Source: Clavulina sp. PMI_390 (lineage: Eukaryota > Basidiomycota > Agaricomycetes > Cantharellales > Hydnaceae). Taken from it: a stretch of 64,000 nucleotides of DNA. Each line of letters opens with the position of its first letter. Position 1 is the stretch's first letter. The notes beneath the pieces were generated by a model. The model did not search any database. It saw only the letters and a program-made list of their open reading frames with translations, and had not been told where the DNA came from. The stretch is from assembly GCA_015039315.1 (NCBI GenBank), contig WIDE01000061.1:78693-142692 (forward strand), given 5' to 3'. Of this stretch, positions 11,046 to 22,388 are shown piece after piece. The position numbers were made by a program, and so were the translations under genes.

Positions 11046-13652
11046 ATGACGATTGCAATCGGCCCCGTCACGCCCCCCTTGGCTGCTGCGGTAGTCTCTT
11101 CCCGCCTGATCAGCCCATCCATCCCACCACCCGAAACACAATCCGAAGTCGTACTCCGAATTGTTGCTATTATTGAGAATTATCTTTTAACCACTGGAGC
11201 CAATGATCAATTCAACCAATCTGGGAGAAAACTACTTGCTTTGCGAGTAAACTGGCATGTTAGTCGAGATGTACCCCTTGAACTGTATGCCATCGTCTCC
11301 AGCCTTCATCTCTCTTAATGAAGCAACCCACACTGACCCTTTCGTGCACCCTAGGGTGCTCCCAGCTTTCCCCTTCAAATCCCCCAGCTCCAAAAAGGTC
11401 CTCGGCGTCCTCCCCGACTTTGCAGAAGAAATCGTGCTTCGCAGGTACATTTCGTGCTCTAACCTTGCTCCTGACCGACTCAACCGCTCGCTTAAGGCTG
11501 GAAGACATATGCCGCTCCATTGAAACCGTCTACAGCGCGGGGGCGTATCTCAATATAGTGTCAGATGGCATTGTCTATGGTGGTACGCTTGGCAATACTC
11601 CATGTTGATCTCCAAGCCGCGTGCTAATATTAAGCCCGTTCATTCCACCAGAGCTGGTGGGCGTGCCCGATGCCCGTGTTTATCAGTACAACGCCGAACT
11701 CCGATCCGTGGTAAGAAGAATAGGGTTGTCTCACATTCGATTCGTCCGCATGCGCGACTTGCTGCGCCCAGATCAAATTGCTCTTGCCAAGGATTCTGAG
11801 GATATCTCTGAAGAAGAGTACGTTGCCGAGGCGCCGCCAACACGCGCTGCGTTCCTATCCACCGACATCGGAGCCTATGACGTCGACGAGCACATCAAGT
11901 CCGACGTCGGTGTTTTGCGAACATACCAAGGCTATATGAAATTTTTGCAACTCGACCTAGAACGGCCGGAAAAGTCTCGAACACCTTCTCCGGTTTCAGA
12001 CTCTTCCTCCTCCGGTTCCTCCGGACCTACTGGTCGTCGTCACTGGAAAAAGAACATTGGCACAATTGCGAAAAATATGTTAGCAAATGGAGCGGTATGA
12101 TGGCTCCTTCACACATTTGATCAATTGACTGACGACCAGGATATTCAAAACAGCGATTCTCTGCCCTCGTTGAGCGCGGATTCCCCATGGCGATCAGACT
12201 CAGCATTCATCATCATACCAATTCTGGTCCGAAATTCGCTCTTCAAGTATTCCCTAACCTCGACAAAGCTTGTACACCAGTACGTCGTTCAGCTCCGAAC
12301 TGACGCGTAGAGCTTTGCGTCTGATTCGTTCTATGTTCTCAGTGGCATAATGTTGTTGTTCTGAAACGAGACGGGTCACTCGTAATCGAACACAATGAGG
12401 ACGTCGACATTGCCTCTCATGAGCTAATCTACCGCTACGGCCGGCCCTATTATTATCGCGAGATCGACCCCGCGATGCAAGGCTGGGGGACTACAGCCGG
12501 CGGCAGTCCTTCATTTGAGCCGCTCCACCCCTTTGGAGTTCTTGTTCGGGCCCCGGTCGCCTCTGGTGATGGCGCCAAGCCAATGTCGTGGGCAGATCTT
12601 CCTATGGAAAAGGTTCGAGAGCTTGCCAAAGGTTACTCGCTTGTCATTTTCCGGGGATTCGGTGGCGTCGGGAAGGACACGTACGTGACGAAAGCAAAGC
12701 AAATGGGTGAAGTGCAGTGAGTGTTGTCTCAGAAGTAGCACAATGCGCGCTTCTGACACACTTGATAGATCATGGGTTTTTGGTGACGTCCTAGAAGTGA
12801 AAGATGATCCTTCCATGGACCTTAATAATGGTAAGCGAGCCGTCCTTGGAGAACAATCTCCCGTTGACTCATATATTGGTCGCTCCCAGTGCTGACTCGG
12901 GAGGCAATGCCGATGCACTTCGATGGTAATTGCCCTATTTGGCCCAAATATTATATTTCTGATGACTCGCATTCATGTGTAGGACTATTCAAAACCAAGC
13001 ACGATGCGGAAGGGACCTTGATATCCGATCCGCCTACGTTCCAGATGTTCCAGTGTCTGAATGCGCCACCTCCTTCTAAAGATGGATCCGACGCAGGAGG
13101 GCGCACGCTGTTCACGAACACCCGCCGCATCTATGAAGAAGTGTTCGCAAAATCCTCCTCCCCGTTCGCGACTGATGTGAAGAACAAACAATGGAGAGTC
13201 TTCACACCAACAAATAAAAGCTTCGGCGGCAGCGAGCTGAGGCACCCAATATCAACCATCAATCCACTCACTGGTCATTATATCCTCCGCTGGCATGAAA
13301 AATGGTACGTCCCGGGTCAATGTGCCATACTCCGCAATATTCTCAGCATCAAACTATCTAGGCCTCAGCATATCACCACATTCAAGCCTACAATGGTTGA
13401 GATCATTGGCCTTTCCGAGGAGCGATCCAATGCTCTCTCAGATCATATCACCGAGCTCTTGTACGATCGCAGATTCGTATATGAGCACACATGGGAGACA
13501 GGTGATTTCCTTATTGCAGACAACATTGAGGTGGGTCACAGTTTGACGATTAAGATGGACCCCCCGCTCATCACCTCGCAACTTAGCTCATGCATACGAG
13601 GACTGCGTTCCAACCATGCGCGAGAGAATTATGGCGAATCCACATCAATTGA
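11046..13652 (+). CDS. Isonitrile synthase (PvcA/DIT1) fused to Fe(II)/2-oxoglutarate oxygenase (TauD/PvcB)
   Basis: Exons: 11046-11284, 11355-11444, 11497-11582, 11652-12094, 12154-12279, 12343-12716, 12769-12830, 12890-12925, 12983-13304, 13362-13530 and 13587-13652; all phases agree, giving 670 residues. The N-terminal domain (about 20-365) shows the PvcA/DIT1 hallmarks: LELVLPAFPFKSP (about 78-90), SDGIVYGELVGVPD (132-145), and HELIYRYGRPYYYRE. In this family the enzyme converts an amino acid amine, usually that of tyrosine or tryptophan, to an isonitrile using ribulose-5-phosphate. The C-terminal domain (about 395-670) is a TauD-type oxygenase with Fe ligands H483 and D485 (MPMHFDG) and distal H652 (LMHTRTAF), and R662 or R666 as candidate 2-oxoglutarate binder. 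The last ligands appear only after removing intron 13531-13586; without splicing, a wrong stop at 13681 is read. A Ser-rich linker lies near 12000-12030. PvcB-type partners desaturate or decarboxylate the isonitrile acid. The substrate and product here are unknown. Confidence 0.93.
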
Positions 13653-13769
13653 GGGAGATGATACTATCTATCCTGGTTGTTAAACTAGCAGAACTGGGCT
13701 CGAGCACGTAACACTAAGTAATAGACTAGATCCTCTTGTACCTACGGAAAGCAGTTTGGGGATGGAACC

Positions 13770-16328
13770 CTACCAATCGATTTCCCACGCGATAGGCTGA
13801 TTTCCGACCTCTACAGACTCCCTGAATGCCTCGAAGCCTGCAGCACTGAATTCTTCAATCCCATCGGTCTTGGGGACTAAATCTGCTTCTTTACCGCGTG
13901 CTCTAGGCACATGACGGTGACGTGTGTGATCAGGCTGAGCAGAGTGAGAAAACGCGGCCCCGTATGCTGGAGAGTCTTCTGGTCCCGTTCGTGCATTCCA
14001 CTCCGAACGAGGCATCTGTTCCATTTCTCGCTGCACCTTGGCAGAGGTAGTTGGGAAGAACTCGGCCCGTCCATAAGTATCCAATGCTTCGTATTCTCTA
14101 TGATATGCATAGTTAACAAGGAAGGCTTCGTGACCGATGGGATGATAAAGGAAACTCACCTCGGGATATACTCAACAAACTCCCCACCAAATTCGACCGC
14201 TTCGTTGTTGAGCCAAGCAATCAGATATCGAGTGTACCCTTATATTAACAAGAAGTGCATGAGGGAGAGCTGAAGATGATGGAAAGGAGAAGGGTAAGAC
14301 TCACATTGCTCTCGTCCGTGGAAGAACCTGAGCTCTTTGCCAGGGCCAGGATAAGTTGCCCACATTTTTTCTCTGCTAGGGAGACGAGCTTTGCCAGCCC
14401 ATGTGCGCGAAAAGGCAACTGCTTGATACCTGTTCAGCGTCCATGCCACCACTAAACCGGCAAAAGTGTCGAGTCAGGATGGGTTGAAGGCAAAGACAAG
14501 AAGAGAACTACTGACGTCGCATGATGCCCAGAGTGGGATCATCGATGTAGTGTCCCGTCCAGTGCAAAGAGCGGACATGTGTGCCATCCGTGATGAGAGG
14601 CGCGATCCTCGTTTCGGGTTCGTCATGGCCCTTGATTGTGCTGTTGAGTTGCAGGTATGGATAGTGGGAGATTAACGGTGTGATGGGCTTGGGTACCAGA
14701 GCAGATGAGACACGAACCTGTTGTGATAATCAGCGAGGAAAGGATTCGAGCGACGGAAACCGGTCGCAAAGATAATCTTTCAGGAGATCGGAGCAATTAG
14801 GATGCCGTGAGTTTCAAGAAAGCAAGAAAAGAGAGCATACATAGTCGTAGCCGGACCCAATGGTACCATTCCTCCAGGTCAGCTCGAGCTCTGCTACATC
14901 GCTGTAGAGATGATGTTTCGGGAGAGTTATCTTGGATATCTCTGGCACGATCGAGATGTTCGACGGAAGCCTGGCCAAGAAGACCTCGCGAAGTGGGTTA
15001 GTCTCGTTCTTGGGATGATACTGAGCGGAGAGCAGGGCAATCAGGGCGTGATTACTAACATCATACGAGCATGATGACATACCCGAACAGAAATTGACAC
15101 CGATTGCGCAAAAGGTAGGAGATCAGTCGCGATACCGAGCGCTGAGATAGACGCTCCCACGACCAGCACGTTCTAGGTCAAGTGTAAGCTGAGTATGGTT
15201 GGGTGGGATAGAGAAAGTACCATGCCTTTCCCGTGTATTTATCAGGACGCCGGTACTCTCTCGAGTGGATGAGTCTCTCGGGGAACGCGTGCTGCGCTTC
15301 CGAGATACCCTCGATACTTGGGATCCACGCGGCATCGAAGTCGCCTGTAGCAACAACAATAGCATCAGCCTCCTCAGTCCACCAGTGAGCCCGTACTTTG
15401 TTCTCGTGCGGAATCCTCTCAAGCTTGCGGAGCGTAATCGTCCAGCGTTGAGCGCCCTTGGGCTTGTGGATCTTCTCGACGCGAGTGGAGTAGGACAGCA
15501 CACCAGGGTATTCGACATCATTCGAGTTAATGCCATGTGCAGACGCAAACTGACGAACATATCGCTGGAGGTACTTGTTGTTTGGCTTCCAGGGCTATAA
15601 GGGAAGAAACCATCCCTCGGTCAGCCAAGAGGCACCGCGGTGGATAGTGTATGATAAAGAGTCGATCACCCACAATGTCTGGTTGATGGTTGATCCCGGG
15701 TAGGGTCATGATAAACTATATTGGAACGATGAGCCAAGGATAATGCCATTCAATGGGGATTCGGTTTCCACTAACGGGCGGGGAGATCGAAGACATATTG
15801 TGATAAGCTGCACTAGGCCGATGCTGCTCGCGTAAACGATACGAGGTGGTGAAACCATCCTCTCCGTCCTCGTAGACATGGGTGTAAGGAAGGGTTGGCG
15901 GGACGTCAGGAACGTAGGACAAGTTGACAAGATTGCTCATGTTGGCACTAACAACATCGGTCAGGGTACGATAAGTCCAGCACGGAAACTAAAACAAAAG
16001 AGGCATACGGGTATGATGCAGGGACGGCAACTTCTTCGTCATAGTTCCAGTTGCCCCCTGGGCGCTCGCTACGTTCAAATAGCCTCACGTCGAAGCCATC
16101 CTGCAGGAGGACGGCGGCAGCTTGCAAACCGGCTGGTCCAGCACCGATGACAGCTACACGTCGAATCTCATGGGAGAATTGATAGAAGGCTGACCCTCCC
16201 CGACCATCACTTTCATGCTGGACGAACGGCTCTTGCGCGTCAAACGGCTGAAAGAGTCCTTCATGAAGCGCAACGGCGACAGGAGTGTAATGCAACAGGG
16301 CGAGAATCGCCGTGAAGAGTTTTAGCAT
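13770..16328 (-). CDS. Flavin-containing monooxygenase 1 with N-terminal signal peptide
   Basis: A multi-exon minus-strand gene, ATG at 16328, stop at 13770. The first residues (MLKLFTAILALLHYTPVAVA) look like a signal peptide, so the enzyme is predicted to enter the secretory pathway. The FAD-binding motif is VAVIGAGPAGLQAAAVLL, followed by ERSERPGGNWNYD. A second, NADPH-binding Rossmann motif with a NVLVVGASISALGI pattern follows the exon ending RRPDKYTGK. The layout fits group B FMOs, which oxygenate nitrogen or sulfur, or insert oxygen next to ketones. It is a clear paralogue of the gene at 27733-30279, sharing the signal peptide, the order of motifs and most intron positions. Its stop codon is 117 bp from that of the isonitrile synthase fusion (convergent). 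Internal exon borders in 13770-15120 were not all resolved. Confidence 0.82.
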
Positions 16329-16984
16329 TATGCTTGGCTATCTCTGTCGATGGCCGGGTGTGAAACCGCTGTGTCGCAAAACTACAGAGACACCTCGTAG
16401 CGCGCAGGTACCGGGGCAACCCAAGTGTCTATAAGCAAACGTTGCTGATGCAAAAGCTCACTAGTCGTAATCCAGTTTACGAGGTGGCCAATATAATGCT
16501 CTACCCCTGTCGACTCTCACGGGTCTCAACTGCCCGAGATTTGTTGATTGGTCAGAAAATGATATGGACCAGTGAATAACCTGAGCTTCACCGCCCACAA
16601 TGCTCAATGTTGTTTTTATGGTCGTCACCATGGCGCAATCGTGGGAGAGAGTGACATCACATGGGCTCATGCTGACAGACGCACCTTGACACATGGCACT
16701 GCTATCACGTGATGAGCTGACTCATTGAATAAACTGGTCCTCAGCGACTCTGCGGCAAAGATGTCTCCCAGTGCAGGTAATACGCCATCTCATACACCAC
16801 ATTCCGCATCCAAAGCCACAAATCTTCCTCCGATACACATTCACCTTTGTTGTCCTTCTCCCGAATTTCGTCTCTAGATGTCACGGAGCGTCATGCACCA
16901 GACCCCCCCGCTAGAACGAAACGAGGGACCCCAATAGAGCTACTCATTGGCCCCGAGTCCCTCGTCGAGGCGTCCGTATGTCTT
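16329..16984. other. Divergent intergenic region, no gene seen
   Basis: About 655 bp between the start of FMO1 (minus) and the F-box gene B1 (plus). No motif was recognised; it likely contains both promoters. Confidence 0.45.
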
Positions 16985-18113
16985 ATGGTGCACAGTGATG
17001 AATAAAATCCAACAACCTAAAATCGCTTTCTTGTCGTAATCTCCTTAGGCTTCTTGCATCTTTCCCCTAGAGATAGTGGGCCACGTAGCCAGATACGCGG
17101 ATCTCGAATCTCTCAAAAATCTCTCACTCACTTCCCGCCCGTTACGAAGCGAGGCCGCCAGACATTTGTGGCGAGCGGTTCTTTTCGAGAGCTCCCACCC
17201 TGAGCGGTTCTTCATCATGCAGCAATACGCGCACATCGTTCAAGATGTCCAGCTTTGTTTTACCTGTGACTATCATGAATCCGGCGACGAAAACTTCTCG
17301 CTATGTGAGAATATGCTCTCCATCCTTTTCTCGCTTCCTCGTCTTCGAACCCTCCACCTCCTTGTCTCCATACCCTCCTCTGACCACAAAACCGAATGCC
17401 GAATCTTCGCCTACTTATTGGAGGCAGACTTCTCACGCTTTCCTCCACTACGGCACCTGACCTTGAGTGGAGTTTTGCACCAAATTCATCAGCGAGAGTT
17501 GGTTCCTAAGCTGGTGACTCAGCTCCCGAGCCTCGAGGTCCTTGATTTGAAGAATGCTTATCGAGATCATGTGGAGCATTTCAAACCAGGAATGTTGCCG
17601 CGCCTTTCGAGGCTCTACGCTGCTACTATGGAGGACGTATCAGCTGCTGTTGGGTCCTCGCTTGAACATCTCACTGTTTCATGTGGCCATATTGACTCGG
17701 AAAAACTTGAGACGCTGATGTCTTTTATCAGCACATCTCTCGATTCACTGGAAACCATTCAAATCTCTGGGTCAGGGGGGCTAGGGTCCTTGATCCAAAT
17801 ATTCAAGTACATGGCAAGCTTGCCCAGGCTACGCCAATTGTACATTAGTTTTTACCTCCCAATTTACCCTGTCCTACCCTCGCGATTAGTCGATCCCATT
17901 ATTTCCGGAATCGAATCATCAAAGTCGAGTGGCGGGCTACGACAGCTTTCCCAGCTTTCCCTCGTTTGTCCCTCATTTGAGAAAGAAGATGGCAAACAAT
18001 TCATTCGCAGGTGCTTTGATATCCTTGGTCCAGCTCTCAATTCGGTAGAGATACGCAGAACGCGACGATCTAGGAGACCCCCCAAGGTGCTGCTTGGTCG
18101 CAAGGATGAGTAA
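16985..18113 (+). CDS. F-box/LRR-like protein B1
   Basis: The proposed model is an exon 1 of only the ATG (16985-16987), an intron at 16988-17048 (GTGCAC to CTTAG), and exon 2 at 17049-18113, 355 residues. The second exon opens with an F-box-like FPLEIVGHVARYADLESLK and LSLTSRPLRSEAARHLWRAV. A leucine-rich region with LPRLRTLHLL and LPRLRQLYISF follows, closing with 'FIRRCFDILGPALNSVEI'. It is a tandem paralogue of B2 at 19173, with conserved segments throughout. The ATG-only first exon is supported by the phase match and by the need to keep the F-box. The ATG at 16978 is out of phase. The likely role is an SCF ubiquitin ligase substrate adaptor; the target is unknown. Confidence 0.72.
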
Positions 18114-19172
18114 GTTGATGAGACCATGTTTGCTCTCTGGACTCGTGGGACCCCTGACCTTTCTTGCATTCTCATGATTAGTTCTGGGAACATAATATTC
18201 CCTGTTGTGGTGTGAATGGCTTCACTCGACCTGAGTTCGTACCACGCTGGCCAGGATCGATGGCGGTCATCAAGCAAGCGATGACGCAGGGTCAGCTCTT
18301 ACCAAAACCAATGAATATTTTGTCGCATTTCTAGTCCGGTTAGATGTGGTATGGCTGTTCCAAATCCTCTGGAGTCACGCCAATTGAGGTCTCCCAATGC
18401 ATTCTGAGGCCATGTTGTTACATTCCCAATAGACTTTTGTGAATTATATTTGAGATCACTCTCGGGACCGTTGATGCGTGTAGGGATAATCGCTAGAAAC
18501 CAAGTTTCAATTTTTTGGTCCACATGTCCCTACCGAGCCTCTTATGACCTACGGACGAAAAGCTTCCTGCAGGCTGGATTGAAATCTCACATAGGCACCC
18601 ACGGTCTTTGTATGCAATCACTAGCGTATCCGTGGGCATAACAAAGCTCCTTAGTTGCATATCAGGGTGGGTTGTCCTTGAGAATCCTGGATATTGCCAT
18701 CTATTGCGAGGCGATCCTTGCAACTTGTGCTATCAAGCGCAAAACCCGCCCCATCCAGTGTCTTCGCGATCCCATGAATGCATCAAATGTTCCATTATGT
18801 GCTATTACTTACGGTTCCAGCGACTAGGAGCGCAGGCTAATAATACCTTTGGAGCTAACGCCGTCACGTGCACTATTGACTAGATTTATAGCGGCGGTGG
18901 CCCCTAACGTCAATAAGGTCCAAAGTACATCTACCTTCAGAAAACCGACCCGGTTATTCGGGTTAAACCGCTACCACTTCTCCGTATCATTGCTTCCCGA
19001 CTCAAGTTGAGATCCACACGCACGCCATTCTCAGAACCGGCGAAAGGGCTCCTAATTTCCAGTCAGCGGGATTCGACTCCATTGTTATCGCCCCGTACGT
19101 CTGAATATACTCTGGCCGATACCTGTTCATGGATACAGTTTACTGACGTCCATGACTTAGTTCACTTGCGCT
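18114..19172. other. Intergenic, no gene seen
   Basis: About 1.06 kb between the tandem paralogues B1 and B2. Short unmotivated frames only. No transposon ends were identified. Confidence 0.45.
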
Positions 19173-20340
19173 ATGTTCAGCTTTCCGTCTGAAATAACGG
19201 GCTATATCGCCGAATATGCAGATATTGAAACACTAAAAAATCTCTCACTCGCTTCTCATTCATTGAAGAGCGAGGCATCGAGATATTTGTGGTACACCGC
19301 GCCGCTCGAGAGCCCCCATCCTGAACGGTTCTTTATTATGCAACGATACGCTTGGGCCATCAGAGACGTCCAACTCCGTTTCACTTGTGATTACCAAGTA
19401 AGCGGTAGCGAAGACTTTGACATGTGTGAAAGGATGCTCTCCATCCTTTTCTCGCTCCCTCGCCTTCATTCACTCCACCTCTTCGTCTATGTTCCTTCCT
19501 CCGAACACAGGGATGAATGTCAGATCTTCAAATACTTCCTTGAGGCAGACTTCTCGCGCTCGCACTTGCGGAATTTGGCCCTGACGGGTGAATTATTTCG
19601 CCGCGGTCGGCGAGATTTAGTCACCAAACTCCTTTCTCAGCTATCAAACCTCGAAACCCTCGATTTCTCCGGGATTCATTTAGAGCGTAACGCTCGCTTC
19701 ATATCAGGGATGCTCCCACGCCTTTCCAGGCTCACTGCTACGACCATAGAGGATTTGTCGGTTGCGGTTGGCTGCTCACTCAAACACCTGGATCTTTCAT
19801 GTGGACGGCTGGACTTGGAACATATTGACATGCTGATATCATTCCTCAACACCTCGCTGCAATCGATCACCTTCTTGCGAATTCACACCTCAGGGACGCT
19901 CGAGACCATGCATCAAATATTAAAGCGTCTTGCAATCTTCCCCGGATTACGCCGATTCTACATCCAGTTTTTCATTCTTCGGCATGCCTTCCTCTCTTCT
20001 CAATACGCCGCTCCGATTCTGTCCTCAATTGAATTTTCAAAAACCAACGGCGGGTTCCGACGACTTTCTGAACTCGCCCTCGTCGGTCCTCCTTTTGAGA
20101 GGGAAGCCGGCGAGCAGTTCATTCGTGGATGCTTCGGTATTCTTGGTGAAACCCTCAACTCAGTGGAGATACGCCAAAGGAGAGAGGGCGATGAAGCTTT
20201 GGAGAAGACAATTCTTGTTCGTAGGGCGAGGTATGTTGACCAGATTATCCCCTGCTCGAAGGCTCGCGATATCTCTAATAATTCCATTTGACAGCAGTTC
20301 CCGAACACTCACAATTTCTACTTCATTGGACATGGATTAA
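19173..20340 (+). CDS. F-box/LRR-like protein B2
   Basis: The ATG at 19173 is followed at once by FSFPSEITGYIAEYADIETLK, the F-box helix equivalent to B1, and then LSLASHSLKSEASRYLW. Leucine-rich repeats and the closing FIRGCFGILGETLNSVEI block align with B1 over the full length. The single open frame runs to 20291. A good intron (GTATGT to GACAG, about 20232-20294) would move the stop to 20340; the extension is uncertain, and the gene ends at 20291 if it is not spliced. B1 and B2 differ at many sites, so the duplication is not recent. Unlike B1 there is no need for an ATG-only first exon here. The predicted role is an SCF adaptor, by family. Confidence 0.78.
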
Positions 20341-21047
20341 TGAGAGCGTCCGGTAGCCATATTTAGCGGCGATGACGTCAGCGACCTGCCCTGGATGAAG
20401 GACGAGCTCGCTGAAATATCTATACTCGACTTTCTTAAGTTGCAATGCACACTGTGGGATTATGCCAGGCGCTATTATTAGCATGCCATCTGGTCGGTAA
20501 AGGGTACGCACTGGCAACTCTCGCGGTCGACCAAGTTACGGATGTAATGAACCACGCACTTTCAGAGCTCCACGAGCCACACAAGCGCTGGGATAGGAGG
20601 GTAGCTTGATCCGGTGGAGTATTGTGGTTGTCATAAAGGTATCTCCCCCATTGAACAAAAGCCTACCGGTCGAGACAGGGGCGACGGATTTGCAGTGATG
20701 CGCGACCGCCACAATAGAAGCCAGTACATATGTGCCTCTCTGTTGATCACAATAACTCAACATGAAAAAGAACGTTTCAATCCTCGCTAACCGGTTCCCT
20801 GAGGGCGGTTACCTACCTAGCGACCCACAAGAAACCTATGCTCAGCGAGACTAGTCCTTTGGAGCCGTGCAAATTCCCACCTTCACGCATCTTCTTTCGA
20901 GATTGCTTTGTGAAATGATAACGAATGTCAATCGGAATAATGGGATGCACAAAACAGGAAGATTGGGATACTAGGGTTTATTTGTACTATACAGCTCTAT
21001 TTTATGATCACTATCTCTAGGGCAGCCACCAGTGGAGCTCCGAGAAA
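20341..21047. other. Intergenic between convergent genes, no gene seen
   Basis: About 700 bp between the 3' ends of B2 and the NmrA-like gene. Nothing recognisable. Confidence 0.45.
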
Positions 21048-22388
21048 TTAGTCGTACGTTCGGCTGGGATACTTGTCAAGATAGCTTAATATCAGCTTGG
21101 GGGCCGACTGATGATCTTCGACTCCCTTGAGCAGAAGGCGAGTGCGACCATCACCTTTGAAATCCGTCTCCCGCATCCATTCCTCGAGCGTCTTCATCCG
21201 ATGAATCTTGTTGATCCATTCCATATCTCGGGTGACGATGTTATCTCTCCATGTAGCAAAGAAGCCGCGCATGACGGTCTCCCACCTCTTGCTTTCGCTG
21301 TCAGGGATACCGAAGGAGATCGGTTGCTGGGGTCGATTCCACATGAGGAAGAAGTCGTCCATCGACATCGATTTATAGACTGCCGGCAGGCCAGTAACTT
21401 TCTTGAAGGTTCGGACCATTTCGGGATATGAGACGAATTGGCCAGCAACCTTGATGTGCTGGCCTGCAGTGGTTTCATGGTTGTCAAAGATGTATCGGCT
21501 CCACCACCCAAGATCGTCCAAGGCAATCAAGGCCCATTGTCCGGTTTCGGCACGCTCTTCGCCGAAAGGAGATGCCCAGACTCTTGTGCCGTCCTCCAGA
21601 ACATCGAAAGGATGGATAACATGACGAAGCCTGATATTAACAGATCAGTGTCAGTCTCTCAAATTATTTGTGCTATCGGAGGTACGCACATCTCCATGTA
21701 CGGAGCGTTGGTGTACGCAGTATATGTGGTGGCTTCTGGGTCCTCAGCACGATTAGGCAGCAATGAGAGATAGTCGGCAAAGCGTCCTTTTGTGTTGTAG
21801 TGATCAGCCTCATAGACTGGATCGTAGCCCTGCATAGAACGCCAATGGAATGCTCAATGAAATATCCATGAGACGAGAAAGTGAAAACTTACCCCCAACT
21901 TATAGGAGTAGTCAAGCGCAGACCAGACGAAGTGGCGAACTTTTTGGTAGTTGGCGATTTCCCACTGGGATGGTAGAGGTCGGTGAGTATGGCTCAACTG
22001 AGGGAGGTCTGCATGCAATATACTCACAATCTCAAATGCCGCCGTCAGCTCTTTCGCTCCTCCTACCGTGTAGGTGTCGGTGTTGACATATGCGCCGTAT
22101 GCACCTTCGAAGAGTTTGTGGACAGTGGCGTGATCCATCCAACTCCCTATGCCAATGAGAATCGGGTGAGATGCGAAAAGAGGCTATAGCCCAGCGGAGG
22201 CACTAACCTTGAACGAGCTCAGCGCCAAGGGCCTCGAGCTCTTTGGCCCGACGATGATTGGGGTCTCGAGTCAGAGCGCGAACCTTCCATGGGGATGGGG
22301 TACCATCCTCAGAGGGGCGGAGCAAATGTTTAACGGTAGGGATGCCTTGGGCACCAGTGGCACCAATCACAGCGATGATCTTGGACAT
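21048..22388 (-). CDS. NmrA-like NAD(P)-binding Rossmann-fold protein
   Basis: ATG at 22388, stop at 21048, with about four exons. The N-terminus KIIAVIGATGAQGIPTVKHLL contains the GATGxQG dinucleotide-binding motif of the NmrA/atypical short-chain dehydrogenase group. Later segments (HATVHKLFEGAYGAYVNTD, VRHFVWSALDYSYKLGG and a long C-terminal segment with KVTGLPAVYKSM) fit the NmrA-like family of about 330-350 residues. Some members act as redox sensors controlling transcription factors; others are isoflavone-reductase-like enzymes. Which applies here cannot be told from sequence. It lies between the F-box pair and the alpha/beta-hydrolase, within the wider oxidoreductase-rich region, so a tailoring or regulatory role in the same pathway is possible but unproven. 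Confidence 0.85.

Noticed and set aside
11257..11350. Frame with VEMYPLNCMPSSPAF as part of the isonitrile synthase
   Set aside because: Splicing CT|GTATGC to CCTAG|G joins VPLEL to VLPAFPFKSP, which matches the family; the alternative frame does not connect upstream.
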